Origin: Combretum micranthum
Lineage: Eukaryota; Streptophyta; Magnoliopsida; Myrtales; Combretaceae
Assembly (NCBI GenBank): GCA_024138025.1
Contig: JAMXBD010004349.1
Location: 1 to 64,000, forward strand
Direction: 5' to 3'
Length of the DNA: 64,000 nt
The notes under the pieces are model-generated. The model was not told the origin of the DNA, made no database searches, and was given only the letters and a program-made list of their open reading frames with translations. Positions within the stretch are counted from its first letter, which is position 1. The number at the start of each line of letters is the position of its first letter. Positions 23,763 to 36,776 of this stretch are shown here, one piece after another. The translations under genes and the position numbers were made by a program.

Positions 23763-25425
23763 TGTTTTCCTGCTTTTGATGGTGTAAAACGGCACCGTAG
23801 CTGACTATTGCAGCATGATATCCGGCTTAAGATGACAAATTGCTCTCATGACAATAATGAGAACAATACTTCCTATATTGAATGGTCAGCATAAATACTT
23901 GTGTTTAATTTGTTTAATTTTCCGGAAACCAGTGGTAGTGGACGAATCTTGGTACACTGCAAAAATTTTGTTACGAGGTAAACACATGCAGTTTTAGTGC
24001 CTAACCTCTTATTTTTTATTTTTTATGGCAGTTCCTTTTGTTAGTTATTTCAACAATTTTTCCTTCTGCATAAAATGGTTATAAGCGAAAAAAGGGCCAT
24101 AAGGGAATTGGATAAAATAGTGAAGTTAAATGGAAACTGCATCATGTCTAATGCCTCTCCAGAAATTGAACAATTCCTTGTTAAATGTAAATTGCATCTA
24201 TCCCTACAAGATTGAACGAGCACAAGCCAAATCCCAATGGAATGTTCATGACTCTTCATCCATTAAAGTCATACAAGAGTGTATATACAATTCGTCTTCA
24301 CTTGAATACGTCCTCAGCCATAATTATTATCCTGCAAATGCATTACAAAATTAGTCTCATTAATTCAATCCTCGATATAATTTTCGCTCCACATGATGGT
24401 AGGTTAATCACACAAAAAGTAACTCGAAAATACAAGATTACATGGACAACATGTATGTAAGAAAATCCCTTACATTGACGAATCAAAGATGATGCATGTA
24501 ACTGTATCTGGCACTAACTAAATTAGCTCAGGCATTATCTGCCACTAATAATTACTTTCATCGATTATTATTCTAAGAACCTTCGAACAGCAAAAGGAGA
24601 AAGCTTTCTATAGCGAAATAAAGAGAAAACAAGAAGCGAACTAAACTAGGGTGAAAATGGGGGGAACAAATTTCCCTGCGTAAGGGTTAGGTTTCTGTAG
24701 GCCAATTTCAGTAAAACTTTCTTGGGATGGGTGATTACCGTCTTTCTGATCATTAAAATATGGATTAACTTATTTAAGTACAAATTACCAAAAAAAATAA
24801 AAAAAAAATTATTTAAGTCAACGCAGCAAATTTAAGCTATAAAAGAGTTGGGCAATTTGGGGAAAAGAAGCATAAATACACTGCATCCTACGATGGTTCA
24901 TTCCACCAAGCTCTGTAACTTCTCCAAGCTATAATACACGTTTTAAGAGCTGACCAAATAAATTACATAATATTAATTAAGTGGTTATAGATCTTTAAAT
25001 ATAAGCAACTATACTTTAAGCAGATGTTACACTCAAAAAATTATCAAGTAACAAACTGCATTACATTCTACATGGGCTTGGGCGATGAACCAAATCCAAG
25101 CTCCTGACAGTACTCGATTGATTTCTAAATTTAGATTATCGGTCTCCTTAATCTTGTAAGAAACATAATTTTCTCCATACAGAAACAGTACCTTTCCTCA
25201 AAGGGGGGAAAATGTACATTTAGAGACTGATTATTGAACAGAAAACAAAAATTTCAACCAAGCAAACAGCTAAATAAGGACACCGTTCAACCATGTACCT
25301 CCTACTCGAATGCATGTACTACTAGAATAAAATATCATGATTATAAACTTACAAAACAGAAAGCTCACCAGTTCTAAGCCATCCCAGCAATGTATATCAG
25401 TCAAGCTACCTTCATTTACACCAAG
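23763..25425. other. Convergent intergenic region (3' UTRs of TMEM147 homologue and B3 gene)
   Basis: This region separates the TMEM147 stop codon from the B3 gene stop codon, and both 3' UTRs must end within it. Several AATAAA-like hexamers are present but no site can be chosen. Short frames here lack family motifs. Confidence 0.5.
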
Positions 25426-28400
25426 TCAATGTCCATTGCTTGTAGATAGAGCAAGAGGTACAATTTGCTGCTGGCCCTCTTCAGATATGTGAACAAGCAT
25501 CTCGAATTTGTTAATAAGTTCAAAGATGCAGGTATCCCCCAGTTTAACCCCATTATCACGGACAAAAGATAACCACCCTCCACAAAAAGTATGAGACATA
25601 CGACCTTGTGAATCAGGGACAGAATTCACAGTCCAACACTCTCCTTTTATGTTCCGGAGGAGTATCTCTGTCTTGCACATGGGAAGATGTGCCATTGCAA
25701 ACTGGTAAGGAACTTTCTGCATGGATTAGTTTAGTATAGAACTGTGAATTTGCTGATATAACGAATAAAAAGATTAGCAAACATTGCAGTTCACGAAACA
25801 AAGAGGAAGAAACTTGTGTAGAACTGATAATGCATAGACAAGTTTGATTAAGTGGTTAAAGGTAGCAGTGTTTGTTAAAAATGGCTCGAGAAAGCTTAGT
25901 AGCACAACAACAGTGCTGGTCTAAAAGAGCCTTCTGGTTTGAAACAGTTTAGAGGAAAATTATCTGTGTGTCCATCAACCCATGTGAAAAGCATTAGCAT
26001 GTATAAAAATCTCCCACTGTATCCGGGAACCCAAGATGTAGATAGACAGTTCATCTTCTATCATTTAACCATCCAAACAGTCGGTAATACCAAAATCATG
26101 GTAGACAACTAAATGCTCCAGGATAATCAACTGAACATGAACATACTCAAAACATCGGCTACTATATCCACATTTCTTGCAAAAACATCTCTGCATGAAT
26201 TAAAATAATTATGATGGTCACCCAAGGCTGAAGTGCATGTTCTTTTGAACGTGATATGGTGCAGTCAGTACAAAAAAGATGAAGAACAGAAAGAAACAAT
26301 TTTAGAAATTCTTACCAGAGTGTATGAACCACTGACATTAAATCTTTTCATTATTCTGACGAATTTGGGGAAGCTAGATGTGAAAGACCGAGCAACTCTT
26401 TCTTCATGGAGGGATAGCATCGATGATAAACAATCCCTCGTTTCCTTGTCAATGCTCACTCTGCCAACTGTCTCTATCATATTAGCTAAAGCTATTTTTT
26501 CTATTAGTTTAAGACCATATTTTTGCAGAAATAGACTGCTTACCAGCTTTTGCATTGGAGACATTTCGCTGCACAATTGAACTCTTTATTGAACCACCAA
26601 GTTTTCTTCGATTGGCAGAAGCAGCTTCCTGAGCTGCTTTCATATTTTTCTTACCAGGAAGTTTCTTTAGAATTTGAGAATTTATTGTCTTGAATTTTCT
26701 TTTCTTTGTATTTGGCATGCCTTCATAATCTTCCTGCAAAGCAGTACCACTCCCAAGACAAAAGATTGGAAGCTTTTTTTCCATTTTGACATTCAAATCC
26801 ACTATTGCTAGGCCCAAGAATATGAACACACATTTCACACTTGCCGGTCAATTCAAAAACACAGATGTCTTCCAATTTAATTTCATTGGCGCGAACAAAA
26901 GCCATCCACCCTCCACAAAGTGTATGACTTGTGTGAACTTTAGTAGTGGGAACAGAATTCACTGTCCAACATTCTCCTTTAACATTGCGAAGCACAATTG
27001 TTATCTTTGAATTAGGAAGATGCTCCATTGAAAACTGATATGGTATATTCTGCATTACAAGCAAACTAATCATACATATGAAAATAGACATTTATCCTAA
27101 GCATCAGGCAAATGCAAAAGAACTCCAAAAATATTAAGCTGTCTAGTGATCGGCCATATATCTCCCAGACAAAGAGATCCTAATTACTGCAAAAGCATAT
27201 CTTGGAAGGATAAAAATTTTATATAGCCAAAAACGATACATAAATAAAAACCTATAGAAAAGGAAGTGCAGGAAAGATTATGGGTCTATCAAAAGCTTTC
27301 TTGGACTCATGAATTATTATCTGTGCCTGAAACAAAAGTTTATGAGAAATTGTTTTGCTGCTAAATAAGAAATTTACTATTGTAACAACCTTTATTTATA
27401 AATTAAAAAAAAAAACACCTGGAGATTTCAAAAGGATGTCAAGCTATAATGCTTATGGAAACAACATCAGTAATGGAGGGTTTCGTGCATTAGCTGATAA
27501 TTTGTTAAAAAAGCAGGTTTTGTCAGTTCCACAAATCAAACTCTAGCAGAAGTTCTCAAATTCCTAAAATTGGCTGCAAATACATGAACTCATGAATTTT
27601 AATGGCCTGTAGTTACAAACGAGTATAAAAATCACCAAGTACAGAAGACATCTCTGCTGGGCAGGAAACAGATGCCAATCTACTGCCCCGAAAAGACTTT
27701 CTTTTTTACCAAAAAAAAAGAAATGAGATAAAGGAACTACTATAGAGTTCAGATCACCACTAAACAGTAGAGAGGAAAAAAAAAGAAGAAAAAATGGAAC
27801 TAGTATTAACTACCTATTTTTTTCGTTTAGCCTAGGTTATCAAGATTTTAAGTAGTCCCTTAAATCATAAAAGTCTACGAATTTCAAGTAGTCCACTTAC
27901 TGTGGAACTGCAGTAAGACACTAATAGCAAGGGAAAACCCGGAAATGTACAGACCAACATGACAGGAGAAAGGCCTGATGAGAGCATAAAGAGAGACTTT
28001 GAACCTTATGAAGCCACCTACTTTATGAATTGTCATAACATTTCAGCTGCACATTAAAGCTCTTGGCTTTGAGGTACCGATGTGCCATGTACATGTTTGA
28101 CTAGACGCAAATAAATTTATTACTTCTGTGAGAGAATGCACACACACACACACACACAAAGGGGAAGAAGAAGAAGGAAACAATGGAATCCAGTATGCCT
28201 TTCTCTGATACGACTACTTACAAGAGTGTAGGAGCCACTGATGTTGAACTTTTTCATGATCCTCACAAAATATGGGAAGCATGAACTAAAAGTTCGAGCT
28301 ACTTTCCTTTCTTCAGCTGATAATGACTTGCAAATGGGAGAAGTTGAAGGCCAATTTAAGCCATCTCCTTTGCTAATTTTATTCCTCCCATCTGCCATGG

Positions 28401-30057
28401 ATTTAAACATACATACTCACAGGTTGAAGATGTAAGCAAATGTGCAACATAATGATATGTGAAAATTATAATTAGACAATTTTTAGCTCAAATTTGGTCA
28501 TAGGGACAGTGGCAACCATCTATTATATTTGTATAGATCACCAGTCTTACAAACAACTTTCTAAAATAAAATAGAAAATTGAGAACATTAGTTGGGCTGC
28601 TCAGCACACACAGACAGCAAAGAAGCACTGAAAACTTACCTTTCATTGATAGCACATCATGGTGCTTCCCAATTCCCACAACATCCTCATGCCCTTGATA
28701 TTTATCAACACAGAAATAAACTTCACTTTCTTGGTTCTTGTCTGTGCATTCTGAATTACTTTGAGATGGATCCCTTCTCATTTTCAAAGGCACAGCTTCG
28801 TAAATTACACCCGAACAACAACACTGATCCACTGAGTTAAAGTTTCTTTGAGTTTGACTGCTTTTACAATGAAATGCATCTTCTTTTTCACACGCTGTTT
28901 GATCAAAAATTTGCACAGAGAAACTCAAATTGCCATTATATTGGAAAACCAAAAGATCCCCACATACTATAGAATGATCCTTTACAAATGTTTCCCATCC
29001 ACTATGTAAAAACAATTCATCATCCTCCTGGATCAAATTAGCATGCCAAATATCGCCACTTGGGCCCTCTAATACAACTAATCCCAATGTCCTGCCTTCC
29101 AAGTGTCTGACAAATCTGATGGGAATTTTCTGCCACATTTTCAACAAAGACATGCCAAGTAATCAAATCATTGAAATCGACCCATTTTATGAACATAAGC
29201 AATAAGCTAACATTTTTACAAAATAACATATAATGATGAAAAGAACATCCAATCATGATACTTTAGTCTAATCACCCTGTTTCATCAAATAAACATAGCA
29301 GTTCCATATGGCAAGCATCTAACGCCATTTTTTTGTAATTCTTTTGTAAAGACTAAAGAAAAGAGAGATGCTTGTAATCAGACCATACACCATCCTGTAG
29401 AAACATGGATTGTCCTCTAAGACCCATGTTCTGTTTAAGCCATACTTAACTAGTGCAGGAAGCCCAAAGAAATGACCTCGGGCTCGGGGTTAATTTCTAC
29501 ATCCACCCTCTCTGACAAAGCAACAATCTACTGCGGAGTTGGAACAAGAAATCTCTAGGCTGGATAGAGTTTCACTATCCCCATTGCATATCACCATACA
29601 TATCCCCATCAAGAATAGATTGCCATTAGACATTGCGGTTTCTTTTTCTCAGCAAGAGGCGGAACAACTTTTTCCTAAATTTCAACAAGCATTACTACTA
29701 TCTTCAACTACTGTTTTTCGAAACAGTAAAAAATCAAAACTTTTTTTTCCCCACATGATTAGAGAACCTCCGAATTAGGGCACAAATTAGTCCCTCGTTT
29801 ACTTCAGTACATGCTCTTTCAATACCTAATTCCTAATCAACCATAATTCTAGCAAACGCCGAGCATTCAAAGATCGTAACTTTCCATTGCAAGAAATCAC
29901 AAGGCAATACTCAATTGACAACTAAAATAATCGAATCCGAGAGAGAGGAGAGAGAGGTTTACAAGACCTAGAAATTTACCAGTCGCAAGGAACTAACAGA
30001 AGAGGTATAAATCTCGAAGAAGTGAGGTCTCCGGTGGTGGTTATCGTTTCTCTCCAT
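25426..30057 (-). CDS. REM-type protein with three B3 DNA-binding domains (possible frame lesion)
   Basis: This is a predicted nuclear DNA-binding protein. Minus-strand exons are 30057-29980, 29129-28640, 28391-28222, 27049-26544, 26458-26316 and 25716-25426, with GT-AG introns. B3 domain 1 (residues about 12-110) starts FFEIYTSSVSSLRLKIPIRF across the exon 1-2 junction and includes GDIWHANLI and GWETFVKDHSIVCGDLLVF. Domain 2 spans exons 3-4 (FPYFVRIMKKFNISGSYTL, then WTVNSV and GGWMAFV). Domain 3 spans exons 5-6 and ends at the stop. The repeating architecture, in which each B3 second half shares an exon with its linker, supports the model. In exon 4 the B3-2 frame runs into a stop at 26723-26725, while the linker and exons 5-6 need a frame shifted by one base; an A7 run at 26774-26780 is the likely site. 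If real, the protein stops near residue 354 and loses domain 3. If a sequencing error, it has about 558 residues. A short unannotated intron is the alternative. Confidence 0.85.
28138..28157. repeat. (CA)n microsatellite in an intron of the B3 gene
   Basis: About ten CA dinucleotides lie within the third intron of the B3 gene. A usual length-variable simple repeat. Confidence 0.85.
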
Positions 30058-31600
30058 GGAATCGAAATCCGTTCATAAGAGAAGGTGTTGTTTTGAGGAG
30101 AGAGAAGCATGCAAAGCAGTGATTTTTCCCGGAGTTTAAGAGAGAGAGAATTAGAAGGGTGAAAAGGAATTATTAATGAACGTTGAGGTTCGGAAAAGGA
30201 CGGCCATGAACTATGAATTTATGTATTATATTTTATTTTAGCCTTATAAAAAATTAAAGGTTTATACTTCAATAATATATATTTATATTTATATATTTTT
30301 TATCCAACTTTAGATTAAGTTTTCGTTTCATTCACACGCAAGTACACATATAAACTTTTTATTTGACTTAATACCCAACGAAACTAACGTTACCATGTTA
30401 ATTTGATAATGTATAATGTGCTAACAACCGCATTGTGTGTCATTAATTATAAGATTTTTTTAATGTAAAACTACTAATAGATGTATAAATTGAAATCTAT
30501 TTACAAAACATATTGATAAAGAAAGTGGGCAAAAAAATATTTTAAAGAAAATTCTGTTTTATAAAATCATATACATACATACATATACATGTACACATGT
30601 GTATACACATATACAAATAAGGTAGATTATATCAAAATGTATTGATATTTGTGGATGAGTTTATTTAAGATATTAACCTTTATATTAGTATTCAATTAAG
30701 TTTCCTTAGTTTTCCTCAATAATTAATTATTGATAATTTATTTGACACATGTTGTTAATTTTCTTTTTAACCATTTAAAATATTGAAACCTTAGATGAAT
30801 TTCTCTCCAAACGTTGATATCTTCTTTTTAATGACTCAAAATATTGATATATTATATAAATTTATTTTCAAAGGTTCATACCCATTGATATAATTTACCT
30901 CATATAAATACATAGAATATATAGATGAGAGAAGATGTGAGTTAGATAGAATATATGATAGGTACATATAAGTATATACAATAAGGAAAATGTTAAATTT
31001 AGTAACTACATTTTACTTAATTTTTCAATTTAAGAAACTTCTGTGATCCCATGATTGGGACGGCCCATTAAATCATCCAATCATCAAAGTAAATAGAGAA
31101 ATTATTATAATAAGTATTTTAATAGTGTAATCATGATTAATTATGAATCTGAATCGTTGAATAGCTTATGGAGAGCTTCTACAACCTGTTAGCCAGACCT
31201 TCCGTCATTAGTCTAACCGTTGAAATAAATATAATAAATGGAATACTAATTATTTAGTGATTCGATCACAGTTGGGTATGATATGAGTCATTTGATGGTG
31301 ACGGGACTGATTCCGTCAAAATTAATGGCGGAAGCAAAAAATTTTCCTAACTTATGAGACCAATCTAAAAAAATAAGGATCGTAGAATTTTCCTTCGATT
31401 TATTACGTAAATGCTAATATGGTTAATGTACTTCCCAATTGAATTTTTTGGAATTGTGTGTGACTTAGAGTAACTTTATTAACACTATTAGTTGACATGA
31501 AAAAAAAAAATTATATGACAATATGTGGCACAAAGTTATAATAAACATTTTATAATTCGAAATATTAAACAATAAAAAGAAATTTGATTGAACAAAAAAC
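30058..31600 (-). promoter_or_regulatory. Upstream region of the B3 gene
   Basis: The first ~120 bp upstream of the start codon are purine/pyrimidine-biased and leader-like, and contain two upstream ATGs (30110 and 30076, see findings). Further upstream the DNA is AT-rich with (ATAC)n-like runs near 30570-30620. No TATA box or binding site can be assigned with confidence. Confidence 0.35.
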
Positions 31601-31614
31601 TATTAGAAACTATC

Positions 31615-33250
31615 AAGGACTCGGTTGGTCTGTGTATAAAACATTGAGAAGAAAACACGAAGTTGAAGTTTTCCAATAATTTATAAAAATACTAATAAGT
31701 TCTGTTCAACTTCTATTATAATCACCAACATAGATGAGTGCAACTACCAAAGTAGCATAAAAAGTATTAGGTCGTGTTTTTTAGGGATCATTACCATCTA
31801 CCACACTCACTTTTTATCTTTTATCTAGCCAAAGAAAGATTGAAAAAAAAAACATTATAAATAACAAAAAACTAAGTAAGGTTAAAACTAATTATATACA
31901 CGCTTTTAGGGAAAATTAAGGATATAAGTTTGTAAATGCAACACAGAGCTTAGGATTTGCTTCACTAAGTCCTTATCATGTTATTTCGTAACAAACTCAA
32001 AGACTTGTTTTCTGATACATTTGCACTATCAGATTCATTAAGGTAAGCTAAAGTTTTCTCAAGGTCAAAAAGTCTAAATCCATGTCAGGTTATCAGAATC
32101 TTTTCCAAGTTATCAACATCCTAGACCCATATAAAGATTAAGAATCCTTTGATTATACCATTGTAATGAATTTAAACCAAGTGACATAAGTTTCATTCAT
32201 CTTATTTTTGGATGATTATGAGCAACTTCATTAGTAGCCTAGATTTATTCAAATGAATGATCTCTCAATTTGTTTAGTTGAAATCAAACATGAATCTAAA
32301 AGGTGCACCATGCAATTAGACCCTTGAAACTAGGTTTGAGCTACTAAATACAAATACCCAGTTAATATTTACTTAAACCGAGTTTGAAATCACATAAATC
32401 AAGTCTTGATTCATAAACTCTAAGTTAAGATAATTATTTCTCCATAATGTAAACACTAGGCATTAATTCAAGAGAAATAGTATGAATAGATGAAGCACAA
32501 AAATCTTGCAAGAACAAATGTTAGGTTCAATATGAATTTACTCAGAAAACTTGAAGTTCTTGCAAAAGAAAAGTTTCTTTCATTAGAAATTGTCTCATTA
32601 CCCCATTTTATCTTAGGAATTTGTTACATATAGTACAATATATTATTACACGTCTATGCACATTTATTTAAAAGTGACAAGGCAAAAAAATCATGAATAT
32701 TTTATTCGTTAATGTCGTAGATTTTTTATAATGGATTTTGTCCTTATCTTCACACGCTTTAAATTAGGGCAACGTATCAGTGACAATAAGGATGGGGTCA
32801 TTTTTTGCAACTCAGATTGTGGGCTCGAAAGTTAGCCACGATCTAAGCTGTATCTTTTCATAAGAAACGCGACTTTATTGTAGTTCAAACTGTGGTCGAA
32901 AATCGTGGGTCATGATTCTTGCATAATTGGAGTTGTATCATGAATCACAAGCGTGATTGTCTTAGTATAAACTACTGGGTGAATTGAAGGTACAATTAAG
33001 GGTGCGGTTTGCACTTTTGCCTTATTTTATTGCCTTCGGTTGGGGTCTTTGGTAGCCATGGCTGAGTTTATCTCCAAACATTGTTATTATCTTGCTCCAC
33101 TATCGATTCAAATCACTTTGTTTCTTCTATATATGATCTATGGAACTAAAAAATAATATTTTCACAGTAATAGCACAAAATCATAGGAATTTATCTAAAA
33201 ATAGATCAGGTAAAGTATAAATTCCTATGAATAGAATAGAGTATAAAAGA
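31615..33250. repeat. Dispersed 1.6-kb repeat, copy 2
   Basis: Same orientation as 5790-7440 and aligned along its length, including GATTATGAGCAACTTCATTA near 32213, TCTAAAAGGTGCA near 32296, TATTTCTCCAT near 32435 and GAATAGAATAGAGTA near 33230. There is no protein-coding signal. It is likely an old retrotransposon part; the family is not identified. Confidence 0.65.
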
Positions 33251-34840
33251 TTTATTAAATTCCCTCACACTTAAGCTTTTACTTATATTCAAACAAAACA
33301 TCATTTCAGAACAACAAGGTAAAGCTTCTTAAATAGGAGAATAAATCATGAATGAAATTTGATTAGATCAGTTACGCTTAATTACCAATAAACTTAGCAC
33401 TCTATTGCAGTAATAACTTCATACAATCCTATCATATATGTGCTAAAGTTACTTTTGCCAAAATCACTAGATTTATCTAAGTAGATAAGCTTTTATCCTC
33501 ATTGTTTAAATCAGAATCTAAAGCAAAATTTATTCAAAAGGTTGGACAAAGTAAAAGAGACTCAATTTACTTCACCTCCTTATATTTATAAGTATACAAT
33601 CCTTTAGTTATCTCTCTAAGCATTATACTCAAGAATGAAGGGATACACATCAACTCATCCCCTAAATTATTTTCCTTATTTGTGCCTTCATTTCATTTTT
33701 ATTCATTATATATACTTAAAGTTGTAGAGGGGAAGCTTTTTGCCTTCATCTTTTCGCTTACCTTTGGAGAGGTTTTTGCTCCTATCTTTTTCCCCTTATA
33801 TATATATAGCTTATTTAAAATTGATAGAGCGGTTACGAAATTGCTCTTCCGAGGGACCAACCCCTGCCCATATCAATCTGAAGCGCATGGTTATTTTAAT
33901 TTGATGTAGCACAAGAAAAATTCATCAAGTTAAAAGTATGACTTGAACCTTTACAAAAGACTATAAAGCTCTTTAAATGCCTAAATGAAAAAACATACAA
34001 ATCATTTAAGCTTTTAATGATTAGTTGAATAGCCTTACTAGAGGCCTTAAGCTAATTCCAACTCTAAATTCTCAAGTTAAATAACAAGTAAAACTATTCC
34101 ACATATTTCAACAAGTTTAATTGAGTTATTTGATGATTTCATCTCAAAATTTTGGTCAAAGTTTTACCATTTCATTATTTTTCATATAATTGTGGAGAGA
34201 AAGTGATCAATGATGCATGTTTACTCTATTCTTAATTAATTATTAACTGTAACCCATAATCTTGCTTAATCTCTTTCTTAATTCCTTTCCCTACACTTAA
34301 ATTAAATATGGTCCTCAATGTTTAAAGCATGATGAATCATATAGGGGAATACCAATAATTAAAAGAACAAATTAAAGTTTAAAGATTATAAGTTTAGAAA
34401 ACTTTTCTATTTGGAATCGCAGGTTAAGAACAAATAAGAGCCGTAGGCTTGTTTGCCTTTTTTGATTTAAGCTATTAAGACTAAAGCAAATAAGACAAAA
34501 AATTAATAGTAAACGGGGGCTCGATTTGAGATGCGATTGGAACCATGAGAAAATTTCCTAAGTTATTCAATTGAATCGCGGTTTAAAATTCATTACAACT
34601 ACATTAGGCATACTAAACTGGACCCTACATTAGGTTAGTTTTATTTGCCACAAAGAATTTTGATTATTTCAAGAAGAATAAAGAATAATAAATGAAGAAT
34701 ACATAATTTATCTAAAATAAAAAAGAATAAAGGATCTATTTCTAAACTTAGGTAAAAAGTCTCAAAGAATATTAAAGAATACAGACTATTATAAAAAGAA
34801 TACAAAATTTTAGTGAAGGGAATTAGGATTTCTAATGTTC
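33251..34840. other. No gene recognised
   Basis: AT-rich, with short frames lacking motifs. It lies between the dispersed repeat and the charged-protein remnant and may belong to the same decayed mobile element, but nothing in the sequence proves it. Confidence 0.4.
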
Positions 34841-34849
34841 TTCTCCAAG

Positions 34850-36640
34850 CCAATAGTGTCAACTCCTACTCTCTTCTTTTCTCCTACTACCCTAAGGTGC
34901 TTTGGTACTTTTATTTCTCCTCTGACCTTTAGGAGCTGTATTCCCTCATCATTCGCCTATATGTATACCACCCTTTGGTATATTTCTGTTATTTCTATCC
35001 CTGACCCTTCTTGTTTCTGCTTTCTTGAAGTACTAGGCCTTTTTCTTTTTTCTTCTTTTTCCATTCTACAAATTTCCTCTTCTCTATATGCATCTTCTTC
35101 AAATTGTTGTTGTAACATTAAAGCATAAAGATAGTCATTCTTCTCCACATTTGTCATGTCTTTAGTGTTTTGCATGTAAGTTCTCATTTCTGCAGCTTGT
35201 CTTTCTTGGAACTCTGCTTTTCTTTGTTTTCTCTCCTCCTCTTGTTTCTTCCTTCTTTCTTCTTCTTGTTTTAATACAAGTTCTCTTTCTTTTATTCTTC
35301 ACTCTTTATCCTCTTTAATGGCTAACAGCTCCTTTCTATCTTCCTTACCCAGCATTTAAAAGTGTCTTTCTTTTTCTTCACTTCTTTAATAATTCTTTCT
35401 CGAGGAAGTTCTTCATCAATCTTTTGGGGTGCTGGTGCTTTAAGAGAGCCTTTTGTTCCTTTCTTCATTAGTGCACTAATGGGGAGTTGGCCATAAAAAT
35501 CACCATCATCACTACTTTTAAAGGAGTCACTGTCATTCCTCTAACTCTCCTTCTCTTCTTCTAGCTTCTTCTCTTTCTTTCATAGAAGCTAATTTTTAGG
35601 CCAGCATAGCATCTGCAATTCTTTGTTTCCTAAGTTGATCCATTTTCTTACATTATTCAAGCTCGGTCGCTATCTTCCTCAACTGCTTCTCAACCAATCT
35701 TTTTCTTTATCATTTCTTAGACATCCTTATCAGCTTGATATTTTTCTTCATGTTTAGCAACTATTTTTGCTTCAATCTCATAGAATTCATAATCTGCTGC
35801 CATCTGGTTATTTTCCTCCATTGGCTCTACATTTAAGTCAATGCCACCAGGAACTATGGCATTGCCTTCTTCTTTTGCAAGAGTAGTGAGGGTGGGTTCT
35901 TCTCCTTCTATTTCCATAGCACTACCATCCTCTTTGGCTCTTAGGGAGAACAGGGACTGTCTGCCATCCTCTAGATGCCCCTTCCTCAACAATCTCAAAA
36001 TTTTTTATAAAAATCTCCTTGAGGATGTTTGCATCTTCTTCATCTCTTTCCTTTTCCTCCTTAAAAACTTTAGCAAAAACATTCTTGAGGTTGATAAAGA
36101 TAGGGTCAGTTTCAACTATTTCCCTCTTAATCTTATACCTCTTGAAGTACTTTGGCTTTTGGGCATATCTTTTAACTCTTTTGCTCGTCTTCTTAAATGG
36201 CGCATGCGTAGGCTGGGTTAAGGGAACGAGTCTTCCCTTTTCTTTTTGTTGTTGGTTTTGTATTGCCTGACAGAATTCTTCATCAGGGGTCTCTCCTTAA
36301 GAAACATTATTAATTATTGTTGTTGCCCCTCCACATCTATCTTGGCAACATCCTTTGAGATAGTTTCAAAAATTTCTTAATTTGTTGCCAGATCTTCTTA
36401 CAGCTTATCACCATTGTCAACTTTCTCAGTTGTTGCAACATTTAAATGTATGCCACCCATGTTATTGTCATCATCAACCTCACACTTCTTACCCATGGAA
36501 GCAGGGGTATTACCAACACCATCGTCAAGATCATGTGCAGCAACTCTAGCAGATGAGGAGATATCTTTTGTAAAGACTCAACATGTGTTTAATCAAATAT
36601 CACATGTTAAGTTCCCCAACCACGCATAATACTCAATGAT
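34850..36640 (-). pseudogene. Decayed ORF for a highly charged, coiled-coil-like protein
   Basis: Minus-strand frames at 35998-35717 and 35187-34957, together with shorter pieces between and upstream, encode Lys/Glu/Arg-rich sequence such as MLQQQFEEDAYREEEI and MEKEEKRKRPSTSRKQKQE, predicted to be helical or coiled-coil. Two similar motifs recur: GGIDLNVEPMEEN (about 35815-35853) and GGIHLNVATTEKVDN (about 36415-36459). Stops and frame changes separate the pieces. DLNVEP fits the DLNxxP form of EAR repression motifs, which may be chance. I do not recognise the family; an accessory protein of a mobile element or a dead host gene are both possible. Confidence 0.5.
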
Positions 36641-36776
36641 ATTATACGAAAGGTTATCCATAAAGAAAGAAGTTTATGGAATTTCTTGATCAACCTGTTC
36701 AAATGCTAAAATTTAACAAAAACTACTCCATTAAGACTAGATAACTTAAATTATACATATGATAGTATTAATGTCA

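Noticed and set aside
28488..29153. B3 frame taken as a complete protein from the ATG at 29153
   Set aside because: That ATG is in intron 1. The B3 domain starts in exon 1 (30057-29980), and the frame's tail beyond 28640 is intron.
29539..29778. 79-codon plus-strand frame
   Set aside because: It lies in intron 1 of the B3 gene on the opposite strand and has no motif support.
34835..36270. Plus-strand frames at 34835-35128, 35841-36221 and 36019-36270
   Set aside because: They are Ser/Phe/Leu-rich antisense readings of the charged minus-strand remnant.
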